64,000 nt of DNA from Paraburkholderia monticola (GCF_001580545.1 NZ_LRBG01000038.1:434001-498000); one strand, 5' to 3'; shown: positions 32,124 to 41,267, counted from the first letter of the stretch. Notes: a model not told the origin generated them from the sequence alone. Program-made: numbers and translations.

Positions 32124-33830
32124 ATGGCGGTAAGTACTGAAAACGTGGCGCGCAGCGAACAGCCGGACGATCTCACGGCGTCCGCCACCGAAGGCATGTT
32201 GGGCCCCAACCCGTTTGTCGGATTGCGCGCGTGCGACGTTCTCGCCACCGCGCAGCAGATCGGCGCCCAGGCGTTGCGGCAACCGGCGCTCGTCGTCGAG
32301 CAGGAAGCGAAGCTCGCTCGCGAACTGATCGCGGTGCTGAGCGGCAACGGACAAGCCGCGCCGCCGCCGGGAGACAAGCGCTTCGGCGATTCGGCGTGGC
32401 AGGACAACTCGCTGTATCGCATGACGCTGCAAGGCTATTTCGCGTGGCGTGATGCGCTCACCGGCTTCGTCGATCGCTCGGCGCTCGACCCGAAGACCAA
32501 GGAGCGCGCCCAGTTCGTGCTGTCGTTGTACACGGACGCGTTGTCGCCGACCAACACGCTGCTCGGCAATCCGGCGGCCATCAAGAAGATCGTCGATTCC
32601 GGCGGCGCGAGCCTGCTGGGCGGGATCAAGAACATCGTGACGGACCTGCTGAAGAACCAGGGCATGCCGGCCCAGGTCGACAAGACCGCGTTCGAGGTCG
32701 GCAAGAACCTCGGCACGTCGCGCGGCGCCGTGGTGTTTCGCAACGAGGTGCTGGAGCTGATCCAGTACGCGCCGGCGACCACGCAGGTCTACGGCCGCCC
32801 GCAATTGATCGTGCCGCCGCAGATCAACAAGTTCTACGTGTTCGATCTGTCGGAAGGCAAGAGCATCGTCGACTATCTGGTGAAGAACGAGCTGCAGGTC
32901 TTCGTGGTGAGCTGGCGCAATCCGACCGCGGCCCAGTCTCATTGGGACCTCGACACCTACGTGTCGGCGCTTCTCGAAGCGATCGCGGCGGTGCGCGATA
33001 TCACCGGCAGCGACGACGTCAATCTGCACGGCGCGTGTTCCGGCGCGATGACGATCTCGGCCCTGCTCGGCCTCCTGGCGAGCCGCGGCGACAAATCCGT
33101 GCACGCAGCCTCGCTGATGGTGGCCGTGCTCGACAACACGGCGGATTCGCAGCTCGGTCTGTTCGCGACGCCCGAGGCCGTCGCGGCGGCCAAGCAGGCC
33201 AGCACGTCGCGCGGCGTGCTCGCCGGCGAAGAGATGGGCCGCGTGTTCGCCTGGATGAGACCCAACGATCTGGTGTGGAACTACTGGGTCAACAATTACC
33301 TGCTCGGCAAGACGCCGCCCGCGTTCGACATCCTGTACTGGAACAACGATACGACGCGTTTGCCGGCCGCGCTGCATGGCCAGTTGCTCGACATTTTCAT
33401 GGGCAACCTGTTCACGAAGCCTGGCGCGCTGAAGGTGCTCGATACGCCGGTCGACCTGTCGGAAGTGAAATGCGACAAGTACGTGGTGGCGGGTATCACC
33501 GATCACATCACGCCGTGGAAGGGCGTCTACGACACCGCCCGGCTGTTCGGCGGCGGCACGCGGTTCGTGCTGAGTTCGAGCGGCCACATCCAGAGTCTGA
33601 TCAATCCGCCGGACAATCCGAAATCGAAGTTTTACCTGAATGCCGAACTGCCTTCGCAGGCCGACGCGTGGCTCGCGAATGCGCAGACGCACAAGGATTC
33701 GTGGTGGAGCGACTGGCGCGACTGGCTGTCAGCGCGCTCCGGCGAGAAGCGCGCGGCGCCGGCTGCGCTCGGCAACGAGCGGCATCCGTCGCTCGCCGCC
33801 TCACCCGGCACCTATGTCATGGAAGCGTGA
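32124..33830 (+). CDS. phaC: Class II (medium-chain-length) polyhydroxyalkanoate synthase
   Basis: A 568-residue PHA synthase that polymerises (R)-3-hydroxyacyl-CoA. The lipase-like box HGACSGAMT carries the catalytic cysteine; the triad Asp and His are in AGITDHITPW and SSSGHIQSLINPP. Blocks such as FAWMRPNDLVWNYWVNNYLLG and DILYWNNDTTRLPAALHG, and the C-terminal ASPGTYV, are typical of Pseudomonas class II enzymes rather than the class I PhaC usual in Burkholderia. The ATG at 32124 is chosen because AGGAGCAGG precedes it; an ATG at 32082 has none. Confidence 0.93.
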   Translation: MAVSTENVARSEQPDDLTASATEGMLGPNPFVGLRACDVLATAQQIGAQALRQPALVVEQEAKLARELIAVLSGNGQAAPPPGDKRFGDSAWQDNSLYRMTLQGYFAWRDALTGFVDRSALDPKTKERAQFVLSLYTDALSPTNTLLGNPAAIKKIVDSGGASLLGGIKNIVTDLLKNQGMPAQVDKTAFEVGKNLGTSRGAVVFRNEVLELIQYAPATTQVYGRPQLIVPPQINKFYVFDLSEGKSIVDYLVKNELQVFVVSWRNPTAAQSHWDLDTYVSALLEAIAAVRDITGSDDVNLHGACSGAMTISALLGLLASRGDKSVHAASLMVAVLDNTADSQLGLFATPEAVAAAKQASTSRGVLAGEEMGRVFAWMRPNDLVWNYWVNNYLLGKTPPAFDILYWNNDTTRLPAALHGQLLDIFMGNLFTKPGALKVLDTPVDLSEVKCDKYVVAGITDHITPWKGVYDTARLFGGGTRFVLSSSGHIQSLINPPDNPKSKFYLNAELPSQADAWLANAQTHKDSWWSDWRDWLSARSGEKRAAPAALGNERHPSLAASPGTYVMEA

Positions 33831-33895
33831 CGCACATAGCGTGGCGGCGATTCTCGTCGCCATCGATTCAACCCGTTTTATTCGGAGAACCAACC

Positions 33896-34333
33896 ATGGA
33901 AACAACCCAGAACAATAGCTTTTTCGCTGAGTACCTGAAGCTCTTCAAACCGTTCAAGCTGGCCGCCTTCGACACGAGCGCCGTACTGGAGTCGCGCCGC
34001 AAGGACTTCGAGGCGCTCGCAACCGCCAACACGACCGCGCTGCAAGGTTTGCAGGCGCTCGGCCAGAAGCAGACGGAGATCGTGAACGCGGCGATGACCC
34101 GACTGCAGTCGCTGGTCGCGCAGCAGCAGGCGGCAGCGGCCAAGCCGGCATCGGCCGCGGCCGCCGGAGAAGCGACGCAGCAAGCGTCGAAAGCGTGGCA
34201 GAAGGCGCTGGGCGACGTGCGCGAACTCGCCGAAACGGCGTACCGTGTCCATGCCGACAGCTTTGCGGTGATCTCGCGCCGCGTCGCCGAGAACGTCGAG
34301 GAGTTGAAGTCGCTGGTGCGGCCGGCCCGTTAA
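33896..34333 (+). CDS. phaP: Phasin
   Basis: A 145-residue phasin, coating PHA granules. It opens with an aromatic segment (FFAEYLKLFKPFKLAAFD), then ALATANTTALQGLQALGQKQTEI and long amphipathic helices rich in Ala, Gln and Lys. This is the Phasin_2 pattern (TIGR01841-like) typical of Burkholderia/Cupriavidus PhaP. GGAGA precedes the ATG. It lies 65 bases after phaC; an 18-base palindrome follows its stop codon. Confidence 0.9.
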   Translation: METTQNNSFFAEYLKLFKPFKLAAFDTSAVLESRRKDFEALATANTTALQGLQALGQKQTEIVNAAMTRLQSLVAQQQAAAAKPASAAAAGEATQQASKAWQKALGDVRELAETAYRVHADSFAVISRRVAENVEELKSLVRPAR

Positions 34334-34343
34334 GTTGTGACAA

Positions 34344-34361
34344 CGGCGTCCGCGGACGCCG
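34344..34361. repeat. 18-base perfect palindrome between phaP and phaZ
   Basis: CGGCGTCCGCGGACGCCG, arms of 9 bases with no spacer and no T-tract. Possible mRNA structure tuning phasin versus depolymerase levels, or an operator. Confidence 0.55.
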
Positions 34362-34400
34362 ATACGACGGGCAATGATGTTGCGCAGAGGTTTTATACGG

Positions 34401-35243
34401 ATGAAAGAAATGAATACCACGACCGAGTCTGTCAGCAGCATGCAAATCCGGATGATCGATCTCGACGGCCAACTGCTGCGTGTCGGCGTCCGGGAGGGTA
34501 GCGATGCCTCGCCGCCGCTCGTCATCTTCAACGGGATTGGCGCCAATCTGGAATTGGTCGAGCCTTTCGTCGAAGCACTCGGGGATGTCGGCGTCGTCAT
34601 TTTCGACGTTCCCGGTGTCGGCGGCTCGCCGGCGCCTCTGGCGCCATACCGCTTTTCGACCCTCGCCGTGCTGACCGACAAACTGCTGCAACGGCTTGGT
34701 CACGACGGGCCGGTCGACGTGCTCGGCGTATCGTGGGGCGGCGCGCTCGCGCAGCAGTTCGCGAGGAGTTATCCGCAGCGCTGCCGCCGGCTGATTCTCG
34801 CCGCGACGTCGCCGGGTGTGCTGATGGTGCCGGCCAAGCTCTCCGTTCTCACGAAGCTGATCGGGCCGCGACGCTATACCGATCCCGCCTATCTGCAACG
34901 GGTCGGCGCGGAGATCTACGGTGGCGCTTACCGGCGCGATCCGGACCTGCTCAGCGAGCACAGCCGCCATATCCAGCCGCCGCGTGGACGCGGCTATCTG
35001 TATCAACTGACGGCCGCATGGGGCTGGACCAGTCTGCTGTGGCTCTGTACGTTGCGCCAGACGACGCTCGTCATGCATGGCAACGACGATCCGATCGTGC
35101 CGCTGTCCAACGCGAAAATTCTTGCCGCGCGTATCCCCCATGCCACGCTGTATGTGATCGACGACGGTCATCTGTTCCTGATCACGCGCGCGCGGGAAAT
35201 CGCGCCGGTCGTGCGCAAGTTTCTGCGCGCGGAGCAAGGTTGA
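34401..35243 (+). CDS. phaZ: Intracellular medium-chain-length PHA depolymerase
   Basis: A 280-residue alpha/beta hydrolase that closely follows Pseudomonas PhaZ. It has IFNGIGANLELVEPF, FDVPGVGGS, the lipase box GVSWGGALAQQFA (catalytic Ser about residue 112), a later MHGNDDPIVPL (Asp) and IDDGHLFLITRA (His). It releases 3-hydroxyacids from intracellular granules, allowing reuse of the store. The start is set at 34401; ATGs at 34374 and 34410 are alternatives. The downstream DUF445 gene begins 11 bases after its stop, indicating one transcript. Confidence 0.9.
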   Translation: MKEMNTTTESVSSMQIRMIDLDGQLLRVGVREGSDASPPLVIFNGIGANLELVEPFVEALGDVGVVIFDVPGVGGSPAPLAPYRFSTLAVLTDKLLQRLGHDGPVDVLGVSWGGALAQQFARSYPQRCRRLILAATSPGVLMVPAKLSVLTKLIGPRRYTDPAYLQRVGAEIYGGAYRRDPDLLSEHSRHIQPPRGRGYLYQLTAAWGWTSLLWLCTLRQTTLVMHGNDDPIVPLSNAKILAARIPHATLYVIDDGHLFLITRAREIAPVVRKFLRAEQG

Positions 35244-35254
35244 GCTTGCGCCGC

Positions 35255-36457
35255 ATGCGGGTGGCCGCCACCTGTCTGCTCGGCGGCACGCTCGCGCTGT
35301 TGCTCGTGTGCATCGTCTACGAGGCACGGTATCCGTGGCTTGGCTGGGTGCGAGCCTTTGCCGAGGCGGGGACGGCCGGCGCGATCGCGGACTGGTACGC
35401 GGTGGTCGCGCTGTTCCGGCATCCGTTGGGTGTGCCGATCCCGCATACGGCGATCATCCCGCGCAATCAGCAACGGATCGCCGAGAGCCTCGGGCAGTTC
35501 GTCGAAGATAACTTCCTGGCGCCGGAACTGATCACGGCGAGGCTGCAGCAACACAACGCTTCGCAAGCCCTGGCGCAGTGGCTCGCCGACAGGGCCAACA
35601 GCGAGGCCGTCGCGGATGTCGTCGTCGGGTCTCTGCCCGGCCTGCTGAACGCGATCGACGAAGACGACATGGCGCGCTTCATCGACCGCATCGTGATACC
35701 GCGCTTGCGCACGCTCGACGTATCGCGCGCCGCCGGGCAGATGCTGCGGATTCTCGCCGAAGGCGAGCGCCATCAACCGTTCGTCGAGCGCGGACTGAGG
35801 GCGTTGGAGCAGTGGCTCGTCGACAACGCGGGCTTGCTGAAGGCGAAATTCAGCGAAGCGTCGCGCTACACGCCCGCGCGATTCGACGGGTATATCGTCG
35901 ACCGGTTCGTCGAGGGCATCGTCACGCTGGTACACGAGGTGGTCGAGAACCCGGAGCACGCGCTGCGCCGTCAGTTCGACGGCGCGTTGCGGGATCTTGC
36001 CGTGCAGTTGCAGATGTCGAGCAGCTACCGCCGCCTGGGCAAGTCGCTGATGCGGGACTGCATCCGGTACTTCAGACAGACCGGCTATTCGCGCGTGCTG
36101 CTCGACCACGCGCGCTCACACGTGATGGCCGACCTCGGCGCGACGCGCCCGGCCGCGCACGGTATCGCGACCGCATTGCTGGTCTCGCTCGGCCACGCAA
36201 TCGCGGGTGCGCCCGCGATTCAGCACAAGTTGAACGCATGGTGGCTGGAGCTTGCCCACACGCTGGTCGTGCGCTATCGCGGGCAACTGTCGGCGCTGAT
36301 CGTCGAGGTCGTCAAAAGCTGGAACGCGCGGGAGGTCAGTCGCAAGATCGAAGCGCAGATCGGCCGCGATCTGCAATACGTGCGGATCAACGGCACGCTG
36401 GTCGGCGGCACGGTGGGCGTGCTGCTGCATGCCGCGGCATTCGCAGTAGCGAGGTGA
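35255..36457 (+). CDS. DUF445 (YjiN-like) membrane-associated protein
   Basis: A 400-residue DUF445 protein. One N-terminal transmembrane helix, then the family signature FAEAGTAGAIADWYAVVALFRHPLG and PHTAIIPRNQQRIAESLGQFVEDNF in outline. A long alpha-helical region and a C-terminal hydrophobic segment (GTLVGGTVGVLLHAAAFAVA) follow. Function of DUF445 is unknown; some members are associated with membrane scaffolding. It lies 11 bases after phaZ and is clearly in the PHA operon, which is unusual. TTG at 35240 is an alternative start. Confidence 0.88.
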   Translation: MRVAATCLLGGTLALLLVCIVYEARYPWLGWVRAFAEAGTAGAIADWYAVVALFRHPLGVPIPHTAIIPRNQQRIAESLGQFVEDNFLAPELITARLQQHNASQALAQWLADRANSEAVADVVVGSLPGLLNAIDEDDMARFIDRIVIPRLRTLDVSRAAGQMLRILAEGERHQPFVERGLRALEQWLVDNAGLLKAKFSEASRYTPARFDGYIVDRFVEGIVTLVHEVVENPEHALRRQFDGALRDLAVQLQMSSSYRRLGKSLMRDCIRYFRQTGYSRVLLDHARSHVMADLGATRPAAHGIATALLVSLGHAIAGAPAIQHKLNAWWLELAHTLVVRYRGQLSALIVEVVKSWNAREVSRKIEAQIGRDLQYVRINGTLVGGTVGVLLHAAAFAVAR

Positions 36458-36491
36458 CGACGCGCCGGGTGACCCGGCGATGCCCCGCTCG

Positions 36492-39239
36492 TTAGGCGTG
36501 GCGCAGCAGCCCCAACGCTTGCGCGCGCGACACCGCATGCGCGCGTTTGTCGACCTCGAGCTTCACGAAGATACTCTTCACGTGCGATTTGACCGTCTCG
36601 GGCGCAATGCCGAGACTGCGCGCGATTTCCTTGTTCGACTGCCCCTGCGCGATCAGGCCGACTATTTCGCTCTCCCGGGTGCTCAGCGCTTCGCGTTCGG
36701 CGTCGCGCGCGGCGTGGCTGCCGGGCTGATACAGTGCACGCCAGCCGTCGCAAAGACGCTCGATGTAGTTCGCCGTCTCCTTCGCTCGCGCGGGGTTGGC
36801 CGCGATACTGCGGGTATCGTCGCGCATCGCTTGCAGCAGCGTTCCGATGCTGGGACCCTGGTCGAGAATCGACTGATAGATGCCGGCGGGACCGGCCACT
36901 TTGACGACTTCACTGAACGTCCCGATTGCTTCGCCCACCTGGCCCGCGCTCATCCACGCGAGCGCGAGCGTGGTGCGCAAGCGTAGCGCGAGGTAGTCGC
37001 CGTGACGGCTTTCAACGCTGCGCAGCGCCTCGCTCAGATGGTCGACGGCTTCGCGCGTGCGGCTCTGAGCCATCGCCACGCAGCCCGCGGCGAGTGCGCG
37101 ATAGTTGTCGATTTCCGCCGACACCGGCGTCGACGAGTGCGGCTCGCGCGCCGCGAGTCCGTCGAGTTGATACACGCACGCGGTGGCTTCGGCCATTCTT
37201 CCTTCGCTGATATGCAAGCGCGTGCGCTCGACCAGCGCCGCGGCGACGAGCCGCGGCCAGCCTCGCTGGTGGCCGAGGTCCTGCGCGTGGTCGAGCAGCG
37301 CGTAGGCGTGCGCGGAATTCGAGCGCGCGATCGCAATCCGGATCAGCAGACGATAGGCGATCAGCACGCTATCGAGCAGCACGGCCGCATCGACGATCGG
37401 CATCAGATCGAGCAGAAGCGCTTCGGCTTCATCGAGGCGGCCTTGCTCGTAGCGGATTTGCGCGAGCATCGGCGCGCACAGCGCGGCGGAGATCGACTGC
37501 GGGCCCGAGTAACGTTCGGCCAGATGCATCGATCGGATGAAATATCGCTCAGCCAGCACGAAGTGCAACTGCTGCATTTCCGCATGGCCGAGCAGGCACA
37601 GCCGGTACGCCGACGAGAACACGTTGCGCTGGTCGTCTTCGATCGAATAGGGAATCCACGGCGTCGCATAGAGCGCTTCGAGGCGGCCCGCTTTCCAGTG
37701 CGCGAAGCGCACGACGTTGGACACGACGTTGGTGGTCCAGGCATCTTCCGACGGCCGATCGAGACAGGCCTGCGCGATCGGCAGCGCGCGTTGAGGGTCG
37801 TCCTGCAAGCCCGCGAGGACCGCATGGATGGCCTGACACTCCCAGCGCATGCGCGCGGTTTCGGCGCCCGTGTCGACAGCGGTGTCGCGCTCGAGCGCAT
37901 CGAGCATCGTCAGCGCGTCGTCAAAGCGCAGTGCCAGCGCCATCCCCCAGGCGATCGCGAGGCGCACCTGCAACTGGCCCCGCATCAGGTGCGCCGGGAA
38001 CTGGCGCTGCCAGCCGAGCAGCGTGAGCAGATCGCCCTTCGTGACGAGCGACATCGCACAGCGGCCCATCAGCGCGATCGCCTCGTCGGTCGCGCCGGCC
38101 GCGATCGCGTGGCGCACCGCGTCCGTCCACTGCTCCTGCTGCGCGTACCACTGATACGCACGGCGATGCACGTCCGCGACTTCGTGGCGGTACTGCGTTT
38201 CGAGCCGTTGGCACAGGTAGTCGCGCATCAGATGGTGATAGCGGAACGCGCGCCCTTCGAGGTCCATCGGTTCGAGCAGAAGCTGGCGCGCGGCGATCGC
38301 CTCCAGCATGCGCTGACTGTCCTCGACGCCCGTGACCGCCTCGCACAGCGGGGCGGTCAGCCGGTCGAGTATCGACGTGCGCAGCATGAAGTCGACCTTC
38401 TGCGCCGGCAGATGCTTGAGCATGTCTTCGAGGTAGGCGGCGAACGGCCTCGACGCGCCCGACGGCGTGCCTGCCCCGGCACCGCGAGCCGGATCCTCGC
38501 GTGCCAGCACCGAGGCCGAAATCCGTAGCGCCGCGGCCCAGCCCTCGGTGCTCGCGTACAGCGACTTGACGGTGGACACGCCCATGCCGGGACACTCGCG
38601 CTCGATGAAGTACTGCGTTTCGTCGAAGTTGAAGCGCAGCGCCGCCGCGTCGATTTCGAGCAGTTCGTTGCTGGCCCGCAGGCGCGCGAGCGGCAGCGCG
38701 GAATCGTCCCGTGTACAGACCACCAGATGCACGTGCGACGGCATGTGCTCGATAAAGAACGCGACGACCTCGTGAATGACGGGCAGGCAGATCAGGTGAT
38801 AGTCGTCGAGGAACAGATAGACCTCGTCATCGACTTCGAGCAACTCGTTGATCAGGGTCGCCACGATCGACTGCGCGGGCACGAGCGAGGCCTCGGCCGT
38901 CAGTCCGATCGCCGATGCGCCGACGCCGCCGCAGGTGTGGCGCAAGGCCTGCGCGAGATAGTGGAGGAACCGGGCTGGCTCGTCGTCGTCGGGGTCGAGC
39001 GAGAGCCACGCCACGTGCGCGCCGCTCGCTTTCAGCCGCTCGAGCCATACGAGCGCGAGCGAGGTCTTGCCGAAGCCCGCGGGCGCCTTGATGACGATGA
39101 GCCGTTTGTTTTCGGCCTGGGCCGTCAGCTCGATCAGTCGCGGCCGCTCGATCAGGCCGGACGGCAAGCGCGGTGGCACGAGCTTCGTGGCCAGAAGCAG
39201 GGAGGGCATGCCGCGCGCCGTGACGTCGATCATTTGCAT
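36492..39239 (-). CDS. MalT/AlkS-like large ATP-binding LuxR regulator (LAL)
   Basis: A 915-residue LAL-family transcription activator. The opening LLATKLVPPRLPSGLIERPRL is the MalT/AlkS N-terminus; Walker A is KAPAGFGKTSLA and Walker B VYLFLDDYHLI. A long helical TPR-like sensor region fills the centre, and a C-terminal LuxR helix-turn-helix ends the protein (LSTRESEIVGLIAQGQSNKEIA, then ETVKSHVKSIFVKLEV). Such proteins bind an inducer with ATP, multimerise and activate promoters; AlkS senses alkanes. It is divergent from etfBA and convergent with the PHA operon, a natural regulator for both. The start at 39239 is chosen; ORF extends to 39320. Confidence 0.9.
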   Translation of the reverse strand: MQMIDVTARGMPSLLLATKLVPPRLPSGLIERPRLIELTAQAENKRLIVIKAPAGFGKTSLALVWLERLKASGAHVAWLSLDPDDDEPARFLHYLAQALRHTCGGVGASAIGLTAEASLVPAQSIVATLINELLEVDDEVYLFLDDYHLICLPVIHEVVAFFIEHMPSHVHLVVCTRDDSALPLARLRASNELLEIDAAALRFNFDETQYFIERECPGMGVSTVKSLYASTEGWAAALRISASVLAREDPARGAGAGTPSGASRPFAAYLEDMLKHLPAQKVDFMLRTSILDRLTAPLCEAVTGVEDSQRMLEAIAARQLLLEPMDLEGRAFRYHHLMRDYLCQRLETQYRHEVADVHRRAYQWYAQQEQWTDAVRHAIAAGATDEAIALMGRCAMSLVTKGDLLTLLGWQRQFPAHLMRGQLQVRLAIAWGMALALRFDDALTMLDALERDTAVDTGAETARMRWECQAIHAVLAGLQDDPQRALPIAQACLDRPSEDAWTTNVVSNVVRFAHWKAGRLEALYATPWIPYSIEDDQRNVFSSAYRLCLLGHAEMQQLHFVLAERYFIRSMHLAERYSGPQSISAALCAPMLAQIRYEQGRLDEAEALLLDLMPIVDAAVLLDSVLIAYRLLIRIAIARSNSAHAYALLDHAQDLGHQRGWPRLVAAALVERTRLHISEGRMAEATACVYQLDGLAAREPHSSTPVSAEIDNYRALAAGCVAMAQSRTREAVDHLSEALRSVESRHGDYLALRLRTTLALAWMSAGQVGEAIGTFSEVVKVAGPAGIYQSILDQGPSIGTLLQAMRDDTRSIAANPARAKETANYIERLCDGWRALYQPGSHAARDAEREALSTRESEIVGLIAQGQSNKEIARSLGIAPETVKSHVKSIFVKLEVDKRAHAVSRAQALGLLRHA

Positions 39240-39542
39240 GGGTGGTTCGCAGATTCGGGGCAAGCCTGACGATCCCCCGCCCATCCGGGCGCAGTCCCCT
39301 ATACGGGGGATATTGCACAACGCCTCACGCCGTCAACATGCATGGCATTGCGGAGATCGACGTGCAGCCCGGCAACGGTCCGGGGACCTCGCCCGATGAT
39401 ACCGCCAACGGCCTCGCAGGAGGAGACGCGTCCGCCGTGCTTCGCCGCGCTACGTCGTGCTGCGACGCACAAGCGAGGACGCTTCGGCCGGGTCCGTCAC
39501 TGCCCCCATCCCATGCCTATGAACCCAAGGAGTGAGTCGCCC
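39240..39542. promoter_or_regulatory. Divergent promoter region, LAL regulator / etfBA
   Basis: 303 bases between the divergently read regulator and etfB. It contains the TCCCC-N6-GGGGA palindrome at 39295-39310 and AAGGAG ahead of etfB. No gene seen. Confidence 0.55.
39295..39310. promoter_or_regulatory. Predicted operator TCCCC-N6-GGGGA (copy B)
   Basis: Inverted repeat TCCCC-TATACG-GGGGA continuing TATT. It matches copy A at 29788-29803 in arms and spacing. It lies 56 bases upstream of the regulator start and about 230 bases upstream of etfB. Confidence 0.5.
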
Positions 39543-40295
39543 ATGAAAGTACTTGTACCGGTCAAGCGCGTCGCGGACGCGAACGTCCGCGTTCGCGTGA
39601 AGGCGGACGGCAGCGCCGTCGATATCGCCAACGTGAAGATGTCGATGAACCCGTTCGACGAAATCAGCGTGGAAGAAGCCGTGCGCATGAAGGAAGCCGG
39701 TGCCGTGAGCGAGGTGGTGGCGGTGTCGTGCGGAGTGCCAGCCTGCCAGGAAACGCTGCGCACCGCGCTGGCGATCGGCGCGGACCGCGCGGTGCTGGTC
39801 GAGACCGACGCCGAGCTGCAGCCGCTCGCGGTCGCGAAGCTGCTGAAGGCGCTGGTCGAGAAGGAGCAACCGCAACTGGTCGTGCTCGGCAAGCAGGCCA
39901 TCGACGACGACGCCAATCAGGTCGGTCAGATGCTCGCGGCGCTGCTCAGCTGGCCGCAGGCGACGTTTGCCTCGCAGGTGACGCTCGCAGCGGGCAAGGC
40001 CACGGTGACGCGCGAGATCGACGGTGGACTGGAAACGCTCGAAGTCGATCTGCCGGCCGTCATCACCGCCGATCTGCGCCTGAACACGCCGCGCTACGCG
40101 ACGCTGCCCAACATCATGAAGGCGAAGAAGAAGCCGCTCGAGGTCGTGACGCCGGCCGCGCTCGACGTCGACGTGACGCCGCGGCTCACCACGCTGACGC
40201 TCGCGGAACCCGCGAAGCGCGCCGCGGGCGTGCGCGTGGCCGACGCCGCCGAACTGGTCAGCAAGCTGAAAAACGTTGCACAAGTCATTGGATAA
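39543..40295 (+). CDS. etfB: Electron transfer flavoprotein beta subunit
   Basis: A 250-residue EtfB, the usual length. It begins MKVLVPVKRVADANVRVRV, has NPFDEISVEEAVRMKE, the VLGKQAIDDDANQVGQMLAALL motif and the C-terminal signature PRYATLPNIMKAKKKPLEV. With EtfA it carries electrons from acyl-CoA dehydrogenases to ETF:ubiquinone oxidoreductase. AAGGAG lies nine bases ahead of the ATG. etfA follows after ten bases and an acyl-CoA dehydrogenase after that, so this looks like a dedicated electron route for the dehydrogenase in the same operon. Confidence 0.96.
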   Translation: MKVLVPVKRVADANVRVRVKADGSAVDIANVKMSMNPFDEISVEEAVRMKEAGAVSEVVAVSCGVPACQETLRTALAIGADRAVLVETDAELQPLAVAKLLKALVEKEQPQLVVLGKQAIDDDANQVGQMLAALLSWPQATFASQVTLAAGKATVTREIDGGLETLEVDLPAVITADLRLNTPRYATLPNIMKAKKKPLEVVTPAALDVDVTPRLTTLTLAEPAKRAAGVRVADAAELVSKLKNVAQVIG

Positions 40296-40305
40296 GGGGA
40301 GACAC

Positions 40306-41253
40306 ATGCCGGTACTCGTTATTGCAGAGCACGACAATCAGGCGCTCAAGACGGCCACGCTGAATGCCGTCGCGGCCGCCGCGCAACTCGGCGGCGAAAT
40401 TCATGTGCTCGTCGCCGGATCGCAATGCGCGACGGTGTGCGAGCAGGCGGCTCAGGTCGCGGGCGTCGCGCGCGTACTCGCCGTCGACGCCCCGCACTAC
40501 GCTCATGCGTTGGCCGAAAACCTCGCCGCGCTGATCGTGAAGGTGGGCGGCCCCTACAGCCACATCGTCGCGCCGGCCACCACGACCGCGAAGAACGTGA
40601 TGCCGCGCGTGGCCGCGTTGCTCGACGTCGCGCAGATCTCCGACATCGTCGCGGTCCAGTCCGCCGATACGTTCGTGCGCCCCATCTATGCGGGCAACGT
40701 GCTTGCGACCGTGCGCAGCGCGGATGCCGTCAAGGTCGTCACCGTTCGCACGACGGCTTTCGCGGCGGCCGCGCCGCAAGGCGCGTCGGCCGCGATCGAA
40801 GCGCTCGAAGCCGCCGCCGAAGTGCGGGGCGCGCGCTTCGTGAGCCAGCAACTGACGCGCTCGGAGCGCCCGGATCTGACCTCCGCGCAGCGCGTGATCT
40901 CGGGCGGCCGGGGGATGGGCTCCGCGGAGAACTTCGCCTTGCTCGATGAACTCGCCGACAAGCTCGGCGCGGCCGTCGGCGCATCGCGCGCGGCCGTGGA
41001 CGCCGGCTTCGTGCCGAACGACTACCAGGTCGGCCAGACCGGCAAGGTCATCGCGCCGCAGTTGTATATCGCCGTCGGCATTTCGGGGGCGATCCAGCAT
41101 CTGGCCGGCATGAAGGATTCGAAGGTGATCGTCGCGATCAACAAGGATGAGGAGGCGCCGATTTTCCAGGTCGCCGACTACTGGATCGTCGGTGATCTCT
41201 TCAAGGTCTTGCCGGAGCTGTCCGGCGAGCTCGACAAACTGCAGCAGAACTGA
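40306..41253 (+). CDS. etfA: Electron transfer flavoprotein alpha subunit
   Basis: A 315-residue EtfA with the C-terminal FAD-binding region in the expected order: VISGGRGMGSAENFALLDELA, then GAAVGASRAAVDAGFVPNDYQVGQTGKVIAPQLYIAVGISGAIQH in outline, and KDSKVIVAINKDEEAPIFQVADY. The N-terminal domain (MPVLVIAEHDNQALK) is complete. AAGGGGA precedes the ATG. It pairs with etfB immediately upstream and precedes the acyl-CoA dehydrogenase by 14 bases. Confidence 0.96.
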   Translation: MPVLVIAEHDNQALKTATLNAVAAAAQLGGEIHVLVAGSQCATVCEQAAQVAGVARVLAVDAPHYAHALAENLAALIVKVGGPYSHIVAPATTTAKNVMPRVAALLDVAQISDIVAVQSADTFVRPIYAGNVLATVRSADAVKVVTVRTTAFAAAAPQGASAAIEALEAAAEVRGARFVSQQLTRSERPDLTSAQRVISGGRGMGSAENFALLDELADKLGAAVGASRAAVDAGFVPNDYQVGQTGKVIAPQLYIAVGISGAIQHLAGMKDSKVIVAINKDEEAPIFQVADYWIVGDLFKVLPELSGELDKLQQN

Positions 41254-41267
41254 TTCGGGACGAAACG

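Noticed and set aside
31443..33692. 749-codon minus-strand frame opposite the MaoC and phaC genes
   Set aside because: Arg/Asp/Gln-rich shadow spanning several genuine plus-strand genes.
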